From Sweltsa coloradensis (Eukaryota; Arthropoda; Insecta; Plecoptera; Chloroperlidae), in assembly GCA_024449915.1 (NCBI GenBank), contig JAMZAV010003189.1:62001-126000 (forward strand): DNA of 64,000 nucleotides. Direction: 5' to 3'. Of this stretch, positions 45,727-56,196 are shown one piece after another. The position numbers were made by a program, and so were the translations under genes. The notes under the pieces are model-generated. The model searched no databases. It was not told where the DNA came from and saw only the letters and a program-made list of their open reading frames with translations. Position 1 is the stretch's first letter; each line of letters begins with the position of its first letter.

Positions 45727-47689
45727 TGATTTATTAGACGATCCCACTCAAACGAATATGAGGTTTGCCAAAAATCAGGAACAGCAAAGCCATGGTCTGC
45801 TCTAAATTTATTATCCCACACTATAAATCAGTCCTTTGACTCGATGAATGCACGGGCAGACTCAATACACGAATGTATGCATTTTTCATTTTTATTTGTG
45901 TTTGTTTGTCTTTGATTTAAGTTTTAATAAGTATTTTAATTCTTTTTTTAACTGATAATGATAGTCGTTAAATAAATACAATACAAAAGTTTATACCAGA
46001 CTATACCATAATTTAAGTGTTATAGTTCGCACAAAACAGTTAGAAAATTTAAATGTAGTAGTTTATATTTTTTGAATCACTTTTTGAGGTGTTAGGCGTA
46101 ATATATCAAATAATAATGTAAGTTTGTTATTTTAATATCGTTTTTGAAAAAGTTTGAGTCGAACCGTTTTAGACTTCAACGGTTTGAACTTCAAGATATT
46201 CCACAAACTCATATCCTTATCGCAACTGTTAATGGCTTTTATGAATAATCTCGTTGGGTTTTATTCGTACACAAGAGCATTTTTCATTGTTTACAGCTTA
46301 AGTTTATTTACATTTTTAAAACTTTCGTCTAGCTGTGAATTTACAATCCCCCTCGCACTTACCAGCTAAATTTGAACTTCCACTAATCCCTACTTTAAAC
46401 GAACAACGCCTCAAAAACTAAATATTCTCTACTGAATATCGCGTTTGTTTAGTAATCTAAGGATTAGGGTTAAATCCGAGATTAAAGTTTGTATGTCGGG
46501 TTAAACGAAAGTTCTAAAGTTTTGATACAATATTATGAGGAACAAGTTTCATGCGTAGATGCTATTAAGAAACGTTTATCTTGCTAACGCACTATGAGAG
46601 AAACAATTCTTTGGCTACTGATCAACACATTGTTGGGTCATCACAAGGATCTAGCTTATAGAAATAAACAAAAACAAATTTAAAAAAATATTAAAGTTAG
46701 AGTATATAAAGGTGTTTGCAAAATAATTTCGCTGAATTTTAAGGGGTGCAAATTTTTTTTTGAAAATATGTGAAACGCATTGCTAGTATGAATTCTACCC
46801 ATTTAAAATCTCGAAGGAAGCAAAGAATAAAACTTATAAATTTAAAAATCTCTAGTTGCAAAATAGGCTTATACGTGCTTAATTTTGAAATAACGCAAAT
46901 GTAACACATCAGAAAAACCCGGAAATACAATTTTACAGTCATAAATATAAAATGATGGTTTATTTAAAATTATTTGGTTTACGTTAAATCTAAAATATAA
47001 AAAAGTCGTAAATATTGTCTCCCAAAAAATAAAATACAACTCGGACAGATAATCTTATGTTTTGTCTTACTTTTATGTTCAAATGTGTAGTACGTCAACT
47101 TACACAAAACAATATATTCTATGTATCAGAATGTATATTTTCAAAAAGTTACCACATTAAATAAACATTAAAGTGAGGTTCAACATTCCATCACGAAACT
47201 CGCTTTAAAAAGCTTCTATTTACACAAACAACCGCAGTGAACTTTGCCTTTTAATTTCTTTCTACCTCCACCGAGTAAAAATTCCGCCATTTCTAGTTGA
47301 ATTATTCCGAGGAAATATTTCCCCAGCGCTCAATGTTCAAGCGTTCGGAAGGTAAATACTCAACTCTCTCCACACAGAAATACGTTTTGTTTCACAATAA
47401 TTTCAAGCATAATACGCTTAGGGGTTGTTTCCCGTCAGATTTTAATCCAGGGTTTAAAGGCTATTTTATTGGTGGCGTGTATCATACTAGTGCTCATGAA
47501 ACCGTAATTACTGGCCAGTCTTTTTTTGATCATATCCAGGCCTTCTGGCCTATTACATTATATTCATGATGTAAATAATAATTTTTTGTGGAAACCTGCC
47601 AAGGGTGAAATGCATGCCCCTCGTCAGATGTCTGACTAGGTATATTGAAGTTATTGTGAAGGGATGTCCGAGGACTGTTTAAGAGGGTT
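45727..47689. other. Unannotated AT-rich 2 kb
   Basis: Short frames (46154-46369, 46739-46942, 47297-47569) have no recognised motif. A LINE-like tail (GTCGTTAAATAAATACAATA near 45966) may be present. Confidence 0.4.
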
Positions 47690-48050
47690 CACCACCCTTT
47701 TGACAGTTAGTAAATAGCGGTTTGCTCGGCCAAAAAGCATCCTACGTATATACAAATTTTTCAAACTTGTCAATAAAGATACATGGACGTTCTTACAGTC
47801 ATAGATTTTCAAAATTTTGACTTGATCAGCCAAAAAAAATTCACGAATATAGTCAATTTTGGACTTTTTAACAAAATTGAAATTCGTGAAATCTAATTTA
47901 TTCTTTATAAATTATTTCAAAACAAATTTTAGGAATGTGTTAGTATAGAAACCTTAATTTTCACTTTCTTGAGATATGTTCAAAATTTCTAACAACTGTG
48001 ATGTCATTCAGCCGAGCAAACAGAAAATTGCCTAAAACGCAGGTGGTGAA
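47690..48050 (+). repeat. C-family repeat, copy 2, with poly(A) after it
   Basis: TGACAGTTAGTAAATAGCGG, GCTCGGCCAAAAAGCATCC, TTGTCAATAAAGATACATGG, GATATGTTCAAAATTTCTAA and TCAGCCGAGCAAACAG. An A-rich tract (48055-48092) follows, as expected if the copy were made by retrotransposition. Confidence 0.68.
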
Positions 48051-48386
48051 CGCTAAAAAAAAAAAAAATAAAAAAAAAAAAAAAAAAAAAAATTTAAAAA
48101 ACTTGAGTTCGTCATTGGCAACAGGAGTTACGAAATATGAATAACATTGGCTTCGATAGTAGAGTCGACGTCGACTGTTGAAAATAAATGTCGTAAGAAT
48201 TTTGGGTCTAGCACACAACATATTTTTGATACGACGCACAAACAAGCTTAGCTTATTCTTGTTTGTGATGATTCACCGTCAAGTTAACGGACACTGGTGC
48301 GCGTTCCGCTTGATTGCGGACTGACACTTTGTGAGTCATTCTAAATGCAGCGACGCGACATTGTTCAGTACACCGTTGGAGTAACT

Positions 48387-48835
48387 ATGAGTAAGATCGG
48401 CGGTAGTAGTAGTGTACCAAGTGGTGCGTCAATTAGACGGAAGAAAAGGGAAGAAGAAAATGTTGTGCGAAAGTGTTAAAGGTTGGATTCAAAGAATATA
48501 GAATACGAATCGAGTAGGCCGGTGAATGTCATAAACTCAAACATCAGAGATTTACCTTCGAGTTCAACATCCGTGTGTGAACAAGACTCGGAAGAGTCAA
48601 AAATTTTAATAGGAACCTTTACCGACGAAGTGGTAAGTGGCAACATATAGGCATAGTGATTGTGAACAAAGTGTTGAGATCTGAAATGAGGACAAAATAG
48701 CTACTAGTACTATTGCCAATATTTTTAGTGATCATCCTACAGATAGAAACAATATTCCGATTAACATTTACGATCCACATGTTAAAAGATTTGTAGTGGA
48801 CAATGGATCATGCAGACCGCTTGGACCATATCCAA
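48387..48835 (+). pseudogene. hAT-like (TTF/ZMYM-type) transposase N-terminal relic
   Basis: From ATG at 48387: SSSVPSGASIRRKKREEEN, then a stop. Later in another frame: NIRDLPSSSTSVCEQDSEES. Near 48763: NIYDPHVKRFVVDNGS then PLGPYP. The order SGA-x-RRKK-EEE, an acidic/serine linker, then a DP-x-NG-x-GP-type block resembles the N-terminus of TTF-type zinc-finger hAT transposases and domesticated ZMYM-like genes. It is broken by stops and ends exactly where the 48836-50761 element begins. Confidence 0.5.
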
Positions 48836-49324
48836 CCCTTATGAAAAAGAACTACCGAAAAACTACAAAAAAAAACTACTAAAAATAACTGTAGTTATTT
48901 AGAGTAGTAATTTCGGACCGTTTCAGGAAAAAAAACTTCTTTGAAAAACTACTAAAATTAACTATACTTCCTATAACTACTGGCAAAAACTACGGGATAT
49001 TACTACGGAAAATAACTACTAGCTATAACTACTGGCAATAACTACGGAAAATAACTACTAGCTTTAACTACTGGCAATAACTACGGGAAATAACTACTAG
49101 ATATAACTACAGAACATTATTTAAAATTACTAGTATATTAGCAATACTACGGGCTTAAACTATGGGATGCAGAGTAAGAATAGAGGACCATGCACTGAGG
49201 CTAGGTATAGCTAATCTACAACTAAAGACAAGGGTGTGCGGCGAAATGTTCTACATTCAGACATGCGTGCATTGTAACACACCCAGAGGTTTGTGATTTC
49301 TCTACAGATCTAGAGTATCTAAAT

Positions 49325-49550
49325 TCTACCTTAGTGTGGAAACTGCTTCTGGCTCGTGCGAATATACTACCTTAGTATGGAAACTGCTTCTGGCTTGCGC
49401 TCATGCGAATATACTACCTTAGTGTTGGAACTGCTTCTGGCTCGAGCTCGTACTAATATACTACCTTAGTGTTGGAACTGCTTCTGGTTCGGGATCGTGT
49501 GAATATATTATACCTTAAAATGGAATCTGCAACTTCGTCTGGTTCGGGTG
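49325..49550 (+). repeat. Tandem repeat inside the foldback element, about 4 units of 60 bp
   Basis: Unit: CTACCTTAGTGT/ATGGAAACTG, CTTCTGGCTCG, then GAATATA. Units start near 49328, 49369, 49418 and 49461 with length variation. Confidence 0.7.
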
Positions 49551-49787
49551 CGGGCGCAGGTCTTATCTTGAGTTTGAAGACTGTGTGGTAGATATATGTG
49601 GGGTTGTATTATCGCATGCGTTTGTATTGCCCTTATTTTTACCGGCATAGATCTTACCATCTTGACAACGCATCTGCGACTAAGTAACGGACCGGTCTGG
49701 TCATTCAAAATTCAAACGGGTTTCCCCCACCCCATTCTAGAAAAACATCCTCCCTCAACCGCCAGGTCAGACAAAGACAGGTGCCTC

Positions 49788-49788
<1 letters not shown>

Positions 49789-49830
<42 letters not shown>
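49789..49830. repeat. (TC)n microsatellite
   Basis: About 20 uninterrupted TC units. The 145-residue frame running through it is not considered a gene. Confidence 0.95.
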
Positions 49831-49832
<2 letters not shown>

Positions 49833-50761
49833 GCAGCATATATCGACATTATTTCATCATACCTGTTCACGGCAAAATTAAAATTAGATTTCCATCGCAG
49901 TGATAAACAGTTTCAAGTTCTAAATACATATGTAATTTCACAATTTTTGCGTTTTGCAACAACAAATTGCTTCCGCGCCCCCAAAGCATTCGTCTGCATG
50001 TGGCCTCTCATCTTGCTGGCATCCTTCCCGTAGGGCGAGATGTACACATTCCTTTCTTTTCCAAAAACTTCGTGTATATACTACCAAAATAAAATAATAT
50101 TTAATTACGAATTATAGAAATGACGTAGCTATTTGTAAAACACACAAAGTTTATATTGCTGCTTACAATAAGTTCGAATTGTTAGTAAATATTCTTACAC
50201 CAAAAAACTTTTATAGTTCTATTAAAAACTTTAGAGTATTCGGAGTAGAAAAAATACATATAAATTAATTTTTAATATCGCTAAATTCGTCACAAAGTTA
50301 TTCGAAAAAAGCAACGAATATAATGCAGATATTTTCAAAACGCGAATTTTCTAAGTTATTATAAAAAACTTTAAAATGTTCGAAGTTATTTTTAAAATAT
50401 ATCATTTCCTGCATTTGTTTGAGGAAAACTACAAAGTAATCGAAGAAAAAATAGAAATTAAATTAATAGCTTGTAGTTTTTAGAAACAACTACGAAAATT
50501 TTGTTGTTATTTTTTAAAACTTTGACATTTCTTAGAGTTATTTAAAAAACTACCAAATAATGATAATTATTTAGAAAACTGCCAAGTAACGGTAGTTATT
50601 TAGAAAAACTACCGACTGGTTGTAGTTATTTTAAAAAACTACCAAATAATGGTAGTTATTTAGAAAAACTACCGAATAATGGTAGTTATTAAGAAAAAAC
50701 TACGAAAATGATGTAGTTATTTTAAAAAACTACGCATTTTCGTAGTTCTTTTTCATAAGGG

Positions 50762-50819
50762 AATAGGGGCCCATAACTTTTTTTTGCGGGGGGCCCCTGG
50801 AATTGTAGTTACGCCACTG
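50762..50819. mobile_element. hAT-like right terminal end
   Basis: Ends TAGTTACGCCACTG (50806-50819), the complement of CAGTGGCGTAACTA, a common hAT terminal repeat. Preceded by GGGGGGCCCCTGG. Fits as the 3' end of the element whose transposase relic starts at 48387. The left end was not found. Confidence 0.55.
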
Positions 50820-51229
50820 TCCCCTATGTATTGTTGAGAATGAAAAAACCATCCAAAAAATTAATTATTTTATGCTTGATAAAATATTACATACCGAATA
50901 ATGTCCCTTCATCTCCTCCGACACGTGCCTCAAAAGCCTCGTGATTTTTATTTCTAATGTTCGTCCAATGGTCGTTTTAAAAAACTGTTTATTTTTAGAT
51001 CGCTTATTTCCGAAGTCCTATTTTATTTTCACTTTACGGCACGATAATAATTTTAACACTGTTCTCACTTGAAAACTGGAGTTAATCTCACTTAACCAAC
51101 CCTGTCGCGAACAACTTTCACTAGCTACTGACCGGAGTGTGGGGGTGAATGAATGCTGTATAAGCAAGCTACCAAGGCGTTTGAATGGAAGTAACGGGTT
51201 TTGACCCATGCGCACGTGCGCTTAAGAGA
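50820..51229. other. No recognised feature
   Basis: AT-rich then moderate; short frame at 51018-51215 without motif. Confidence 0.4.
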
Positions 51230-51600
51230 GTATAGGACATGCGTTTTAGGCAAATTGCTGTTTGCTTGGCCGACTGACACCACAGGTGTCTGAAATTTTG
51301 AACATAGGTCACGTATGTGAAAATATAGGGCGCTGATGTAACACATTTCCAAATTTTGTTTTAAAATAATTTATAAAAAATAAATTAGTTTTTCACGAAT
51401 TTTGATTTTGTTAAAATCTCTAAAATTGACTTTATTCGTGATTTTTTTATGGTTGATTAAGGCAAAATTTTGATAATCTGTGACCACAGGGCCGTCCATG
51501 TAAGCTTCATTGACAACTTTGCAAAGTTTCATATACGTCGGATGCATCTTGGCCGAGCGAATAGCTATTTGCTAACTGCCAAATGTGTGTCGTTGTAAAT
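51230..51600 (-). repeat. C-family repeat, copy 3 (minus strand)
   Basis: TTTAGGCAAATTGCTGTTTG, GAAATTTTGAACATAGGTCA, AATTAGTTTTTCACGAATTT, TTGGCCGAGCGAATAGCTAT and GCTAACTGCCAAATGTG: the complement, in reverse order, of copies 1 and 2. Confidence 0.68.
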
Positions 51601-51754
51601 TCAAAAGATGATCTGAGGCTGGTTCTGCCGGCCGATCCGTAGAAAACCATGTAAAACTGTGGTCACATTCAGAGTGTGCACCCCCAGCAGCAGCACTTAC
51701 TGCAGAATGACTCCTGCCGAATATGCCTTGCTCTGCGCCGGCCAAAATATCCAT
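51600..51754 (-). CDS. Candidate coding exon, unknown protein
   Basis: Minus-strand frame MDILAGAEQGIFGRSHSA then GGAHSECDHSFTWF and ASDHLLNLQ. The composition is GC-balanced and protein-like, and it stops being plausible where the C-family repeat starts at 51600. A donor-like GCAGTAAGT lies inside. No family recognised; relic or single exon cannot be told apart. Confidence 0.25.
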
Positions 51755-52529
51755 ACAAACAATCCAACGATTTAATTGGGAATATTACGAGATTAACTTT
51801 GAACCTTAAATTTGGAATTTAGTTCGCGCAGATATTTGGGGGTGCGCGTGCACCTGTGTATACCTACCTATACACGAGCCGCCCCTGCCTATCACCAACC
51901 ACCCTGCATGCAGCGCAAAAACGCTGTTCATTGTCCAACTCTGGCACACTTAGGTGCTCCGCACCAAGGACTATACCATACCAGAGAGAGAGAGGCTTCG
52001 AGCCCCACGACCATTCCCCAAAACAGACAGACGGATATAATAGTTATAATAACATTGAGGTAACACTTATCACGGAATTTTTTTAATTTATATTACATTT
52101 TATTATATATCAGGTCACCATTATTATAATGTATGAAGTTTTACAGGACTTTGGGGTCCGAGGCAGTAATGGCGAACACATGAGTATGCTAAGAGGAGAG
52201 GGGGAGGGGTAATTAAAAAAGTTTTAGCCGTGAAAGTACAAACGGGGGAATGATGGTACACATGGGAGGAACTTGCATAGGAATTTGTATTAAAGGTAAT
52301 TTTTAAAAGAAATTAAAAACAGAGCTCAACAATTAATACTTTTTTCCGATTAAAAATAAAATCTGTTATCTTGTTTTTTCTTCGGAAGTTTAAAATTAGT
52401 GCAAATGATTTCGTGATTGCATTAAATAACAATTTTTTTTAAATAAAAATTTACATAAGGTTTTGTGCGATTTTAAAAATAAACTGTTTATAAGGCTAAC
52501 TTAAAAGTTATCAACTTGTTACATTACAT
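51755..52529. other. No recognised feature
   Basis: Moderately GC-rich until 52060 with overlapping short plus-strand frames (51812-52086) in two phases, which argues against a gene. AT-rich afterwards. Confidence 0.4.
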
Positions 52530-52640
52530 TTAATAATGGTAATTAGTAATTAGTTTGATTTAGTTGTCCTCCCTTGTTATTCAGTTTTTGTAACTGAATA
52601 GGTTAGACATGAAATAAATGAATAAAATAAATACAAAATA
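52530..52640 (+). mobile_element. LINE-a 3' tail (plus strand)
   Basis: TTAGTTTGATTTAGTTGTCC, GTAACTGAATAGGTTAGACA and TGAAATAAATGAATAAAATA: the plus-strand form of the tail at 45336-45545. Confidence 0.65.
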
Positions 52641-53202
52641 ATGTCGGCTAATATTCTTATTTGTCTTATGATATAATATATATTTTTAGAATTTAAATAT
52701 GAAAAACGCAAATTGACAAACTAGCTAATTGGCTTACATGATTAAAAAAAAAAAATCATAAAAGAACATCACAGTTTTTATCAGAGCGCCAACGAGTTTT
52801 CCAAATGGTGTCAAAACCAATCTGTGAAGGTCACCTCCCCCCCCAAGAAATGACTACAACCCCAAGTTCTAGACAATGACGTCATCCAATTGCCCCCGAC
52901 ACATTGAACGCCGGGGCGATTCATCATCGTTAGCCCCGTCTTTTGTTTTTACCGCGCTTCTTTTGTTTGTTTTTTCCTCCCGGGAATGTTCGAAAGAACC
53001 TTCCTGTGCTTCCGATAATTCCCAGTCCGACTTTTGTTTTTATTTTTTATTTTCACTACCTCTTTTGTTCCCTTGGTATTTATAGACTCGATTCACTTTA
53101 CAAGAAAGTATTCGAGATTTTCATCTCATCTGATTCGATTTGACTCCGGATATATTTTATTCTTTTTCCTCGATTTCAAAATCTCAATTGGTTATCGATA
53201 GC
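52641..53202. other. Unannotated; promoter-like patch at 52860-53170
   Basis: Contains TGACGTCA (52876-52883) and a TATTTATAG box about 200 bp later. The overlapping 66-69 residue frames have no motif. No downstream exon; the neighbouring palindrome interrupts it. Confidence 0.35.
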
Positions 53203-53902
53203 TAAAGTGGACTTCACGGGAAGATTGGTCCGCAGGTACCAGGAATTTCCTCCCCTCTTTACCACCACCACCTTCCTCGGACGGGCAGAGTGCACAAGAT
53301 TTAGATCTTACCTATCCTCGACCCTTCTATTGATGGTCTCTAAACCATTGAATAGAGATAAATTAATTTTCTTTTCATTACATAAACTGTTGTAATTTAC
53401 CTTTTAAGTGTTCTTAAATGTTAATGATTTTAACTTTAATGTTTCCCTGAAATAAAATTAACACGAAAATGTTTTTAAACGCAAAAAATTGATGGAGAAC
53501 TAACAATGTTTACAAAATATTCTTAGCACTTCTGATGAAGAAGTGTGTTGTGTATTATACTGTTAAGTTCTTTGTTTTCAATCAATTTTTAGCATTCAAA
53601 AACATTTTCGTGTTGATTTTACTTCAGTGAAACATTTAAGTTAAAATTATTAACATTAAAGGGCATTTAAAAGGTAAATTACAACAGTCTACGTAATGAA
53701 AGGAAGGAAGGATTTAACTCTATTCAAGCGAAAATAATTTAATTGGATGGTTTCGAGACCATCAATAGAAGGGTCGAGCGACTATTACAATAGATACGAT
53801 CTACCTCTTGTCCACTCTGCTCGGGCCAGGAAGGTGGTGGTGGTAAAGAGGGAGGAAATTCCTGGTACATGCGGACCAATCTTCCCGTGAAGTCCACTTT
53901 AG
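53203..53902. mobile_element. Large palindrome, 700 bp, arms about 330 bp
   Basis: Left TAAAGTGGACTTCACGGGAA pairs with right TTCCCGTGAAGTCCACTTTA. Inner pairs: GGTACCAGGAATTTCCTCCC / GGGAGGAAATTCCTGGTAC, CGACCCTTCTATTGATGGTC / GACCATCAATAGAAGGGTCG, and ACACGAAAATGTTTTTAAAC / CATTCAAAAACATTTTCGTG. The spacer is about 70-80 bp. Non-coding foldback/MITE-like. Confidence 0.85.
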
Positions 53903-54039
53903 AATTAGGTTTCGTTATGGCTATACCCAAACTTTTTTTTGAAGTTCTCAATGTTTATTGAAACTTATTTTCATATGTTACTTTTTTTTCGTTTCAATAT
54001 GGTAAAAAGTACTGATTCGTAAATATTTCCACTAGATCT

Positions 54040-54125
54040 GTCTGCGCTCTATAGCACTAGTGCACCCCATGGAGTCATGTTATTGTTTGCCTAGTGCACC
54101 CCATGGAGTCATGTTATTGTTTGCC
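54040..54125. repeat. Direct repeat, two units of about 36 bp
   Basis: CTAGTGCACCCCATGGAGTC followed by ATGTTATTGTTTGC occurs twice back to back with no differences, so it is young. Confidence 0.85.
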
Positions 54126-54203
54126 TGTTACCGAATATCAAAAAGTTATTTATCATAGAATGTACTTTACTGATTAATTTGCGTTCAATGGTGAACTAGA
54201 TCA

Positions 54204-55145
54204 TTGGATGAGCGTAGCGAGCGAAGCGAAGATTCCATTTCACTACACTGGAGAAAAAATCCGGATTTTATTTTATTTATTTATTTATTTATTTATTTAT
54301 TTTTTTTTTTTGTATTTTTGTCTGTTTGTTAGACCTTTAAAATCTCTGGACTTAGAACTGCCACGTTTTTGAGCGCAATCGAAAGATTATTTCTCATGAA
54401 AATAGCAATTTTACGATTATTTTTCGTTTTTCTTATTTCGTCTGTTTGTATTTTTGTGTGTTTGTTAACACGATTCCGGCTAAACCGATACTTCAATTGC
54501 AATGAAATTTTCTGGAGGCCTTTTAAATGTCTAAACTTAGAACTGCCACGTTTTTGAGTGCAATCGAAAAATTATTTCTTATGAAAACCGCAATTTTACG
54601 ATATTTTTGGATTTAAAAAAATCGACCTCGAACACCATCATTCTTTATCCGATTGTAATGATTTTTTCACAGAACCTAATGTTATGAATTAATATATTCG
54701 TGTAAAATTTGAGTGCAATCGAAAAATTATTTCTTATGAAAACCGCAATTTTACGATTTTAAAAAATTTTTAAAACATTCTTCGACTTATAACACCTACA
54801 TGCTTTATCCAATTGTAATGATTTTTTTTACATAACCTTAATTTCATGCATTTATAGATTGTTGTGAAATGTGGGCGCGATCAAAAAATAATTTCTCATA
54901 AAAATCGCAATTTTACGCTGTTTGTTTAAAAAACAATTTGTTCGACTTTTAACACCTACATGCTTTATCCAATTGTAATGATATTTTCACAGAACCTTAA
55001 TTTTATGATTTATATATTTGCGTGAAATTTGAGCGCAGTCGAAATATAATTTCTCATGAAAATCGCAAATTTACGCTTTTTAAGTTTAGAAAACATACGC
55101 AAATCCAACAACGCGCCGGAAAAAGCATTTGCGAAGCTTCCTAGT
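54204..55145 (-). mobile_element. HLE-family element, copy 8 (minus strand)
   Basis: Begins TTGGATGAGCGTAGCGAGCG, continues AGCGAAGATTCCATTTCACT and GGAGAAAAAATCCGGA, and finishes AACGCGCCGGAAAAAGCATT then GCGAAGCTTCCTAG. Carries four to five internal units; AACACCTACATGCTTTATCC occurs at about 54791 and 54950. The longest copy here. Confidence 0.87.
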
Positions 55146-55571
55146 TAGCACCATAGTTAGCACACGCCAGAACCTCTGAACCTCCTAGCGGGCTTTCCGG
55201 GAACCTCGAAACAAGCTAACTACATTTCTCAGTTATTATGAAAATGTTACCCACATAGGTAACGAAACGTGGAAGTACGTACAATGTTTACTAGTGACGC
55301 GGCGAAAAATCCTATAAAATAAAAATCGTCCTATTTGAAACCCAATAATTATCCAAAAGTTCAATAAAAGGCCTACTGTAAATATTATCACTGTTTTGGA
55401 TCGGTTTGGTTATTTTTTATGTTTTAAATATTGATCTTTAAAATGTACACAGTTTAAATAGTAGGCCTGAAGCAGTTCTTGTCGGACTGGTGATATCCAT
55501 TATGACGGATCTGTATCTCTCTCAACGACTCACTGAGACTTGAACTTCGGCGAGTGTGTGGAGACATAGAG
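55146..55571. other. No recognised feature
   Basis: No frame or repeat match seen. Confidence 0.4.
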
Positions 55572-56196
55572 CACCTATACTCAAACCGTGGGTTACTTGG
55601 GGGTAAATAAAAATAAATTTTATTTAGAGTCTACCCACTCAGTTATATAACTGATTTTCAGTGGGGGACTTTAAATCAAAGCGACCAAGCCAACCCTGCA
55701 GGCCCCGACGCAATCGACTGGCTTGCGGTCAATGAATAATCCCTAGGAAATACTGGTAATTCAAATACCCTATTGAAGTAGTCAATAAAATCACACTCTT
55801 AAAACTACATTTTTATAAAATTCTTACTTGAAATTTTGTTTAGCTGACAAATAGTACATTAACGAATCTACCACTTTTTTGGTATTTCTTGTTGCTCAAT
55901 TTTTAGCCACTTTTATTTAATCCATCACGTTGCAAAAATAAATGACTCGAAATTGAGCTACAAGAAAAACAAAAAGTGTTATATTTGTGAATGTATTATC
56001 TGTCTGCTTAACACAATTTTAAGTATATTTTTTACAAAAATAAAGTTTTTAAAAAGTGTGATTTTATTGACTACTTCAATATTTGAACAACCAGTATTTC
56101 CTAGGGGATTATTCATTGACTGCCAGCCAGAGCGGAAGTAATTAAAACAAGGGTCTCGTTAAGACTGCGACAAGTAACCCACGGGTTGGGTATAGT
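55572..56196. mobile_element. Palindromic element with TATACTCAAACCGTGGGTTA ends
   Basis: Outer ends TATACTCAAACCGTGGGTTA (about 55577) and TAACCCACGGGTTGGGTATA (about 56175) are inverted. Inside is an SINE1 3' fragment (55620-55728) and a tight palindrome (55715-56135) with arms GTCAATGAATAATCCCTAGG / CCTAGGGGATTATTCATTGAC, GTAGTCAATAAAATCACACT / AGTGTGATTTTATTGACTAC. A half-copy lies at 44160-44425. Confidence 0.78.
55620..55728 (-). repeat. SINE1 3' portion (minus strand)
   Basis: AGAGTCTACCCACTCAGTTA, TATAACTGATTTTCAGTGGG, AAAGCGACCAAGCCAACCCT and GACGCAATCGAC. The 5' tRNA head is missing. Confidence 0.75.

Larger units (their letters stand above)
48836..50761. mobile_element. Foldback-type element, 1.93 kb, arms of AACTAC repeats
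   Basis: Perfect terminal inverted repeat CCCTTATGAAAAAGAACTAC / GTAGTTCTTTTTCATAAGGG. The left arm (to about 49150) is made of short direct units with ATAACTACTAGCTATAACTA; the right arm (50470-50761) has units with TAGTTATTTAGAAAAACTAC. Between are a tandem block (49325-49550) and a (TC)n tract. No transposase frame. Target duplication not clear. Resembles Foldback (FB)-like structure. Confidence 0.82.

Noticed and set aside
45416..45821. Phenylalanine-rich minus-strand frames up to 95 residues
   Set aside because: They translate a purine tract and a LINE tail.
49596..50033. 145-residue plus-strand frame with an apparent hydrophobic N-terminus
   Set aside because: Lies inside the foldback element, crosses a (TC)n microsatellite giving a Leu-Ser run, and has no conserved domain.
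53203..53951. Short frames in both arms with similar protein text
   Set aside because: They are mirror readings of the palindrome arms.
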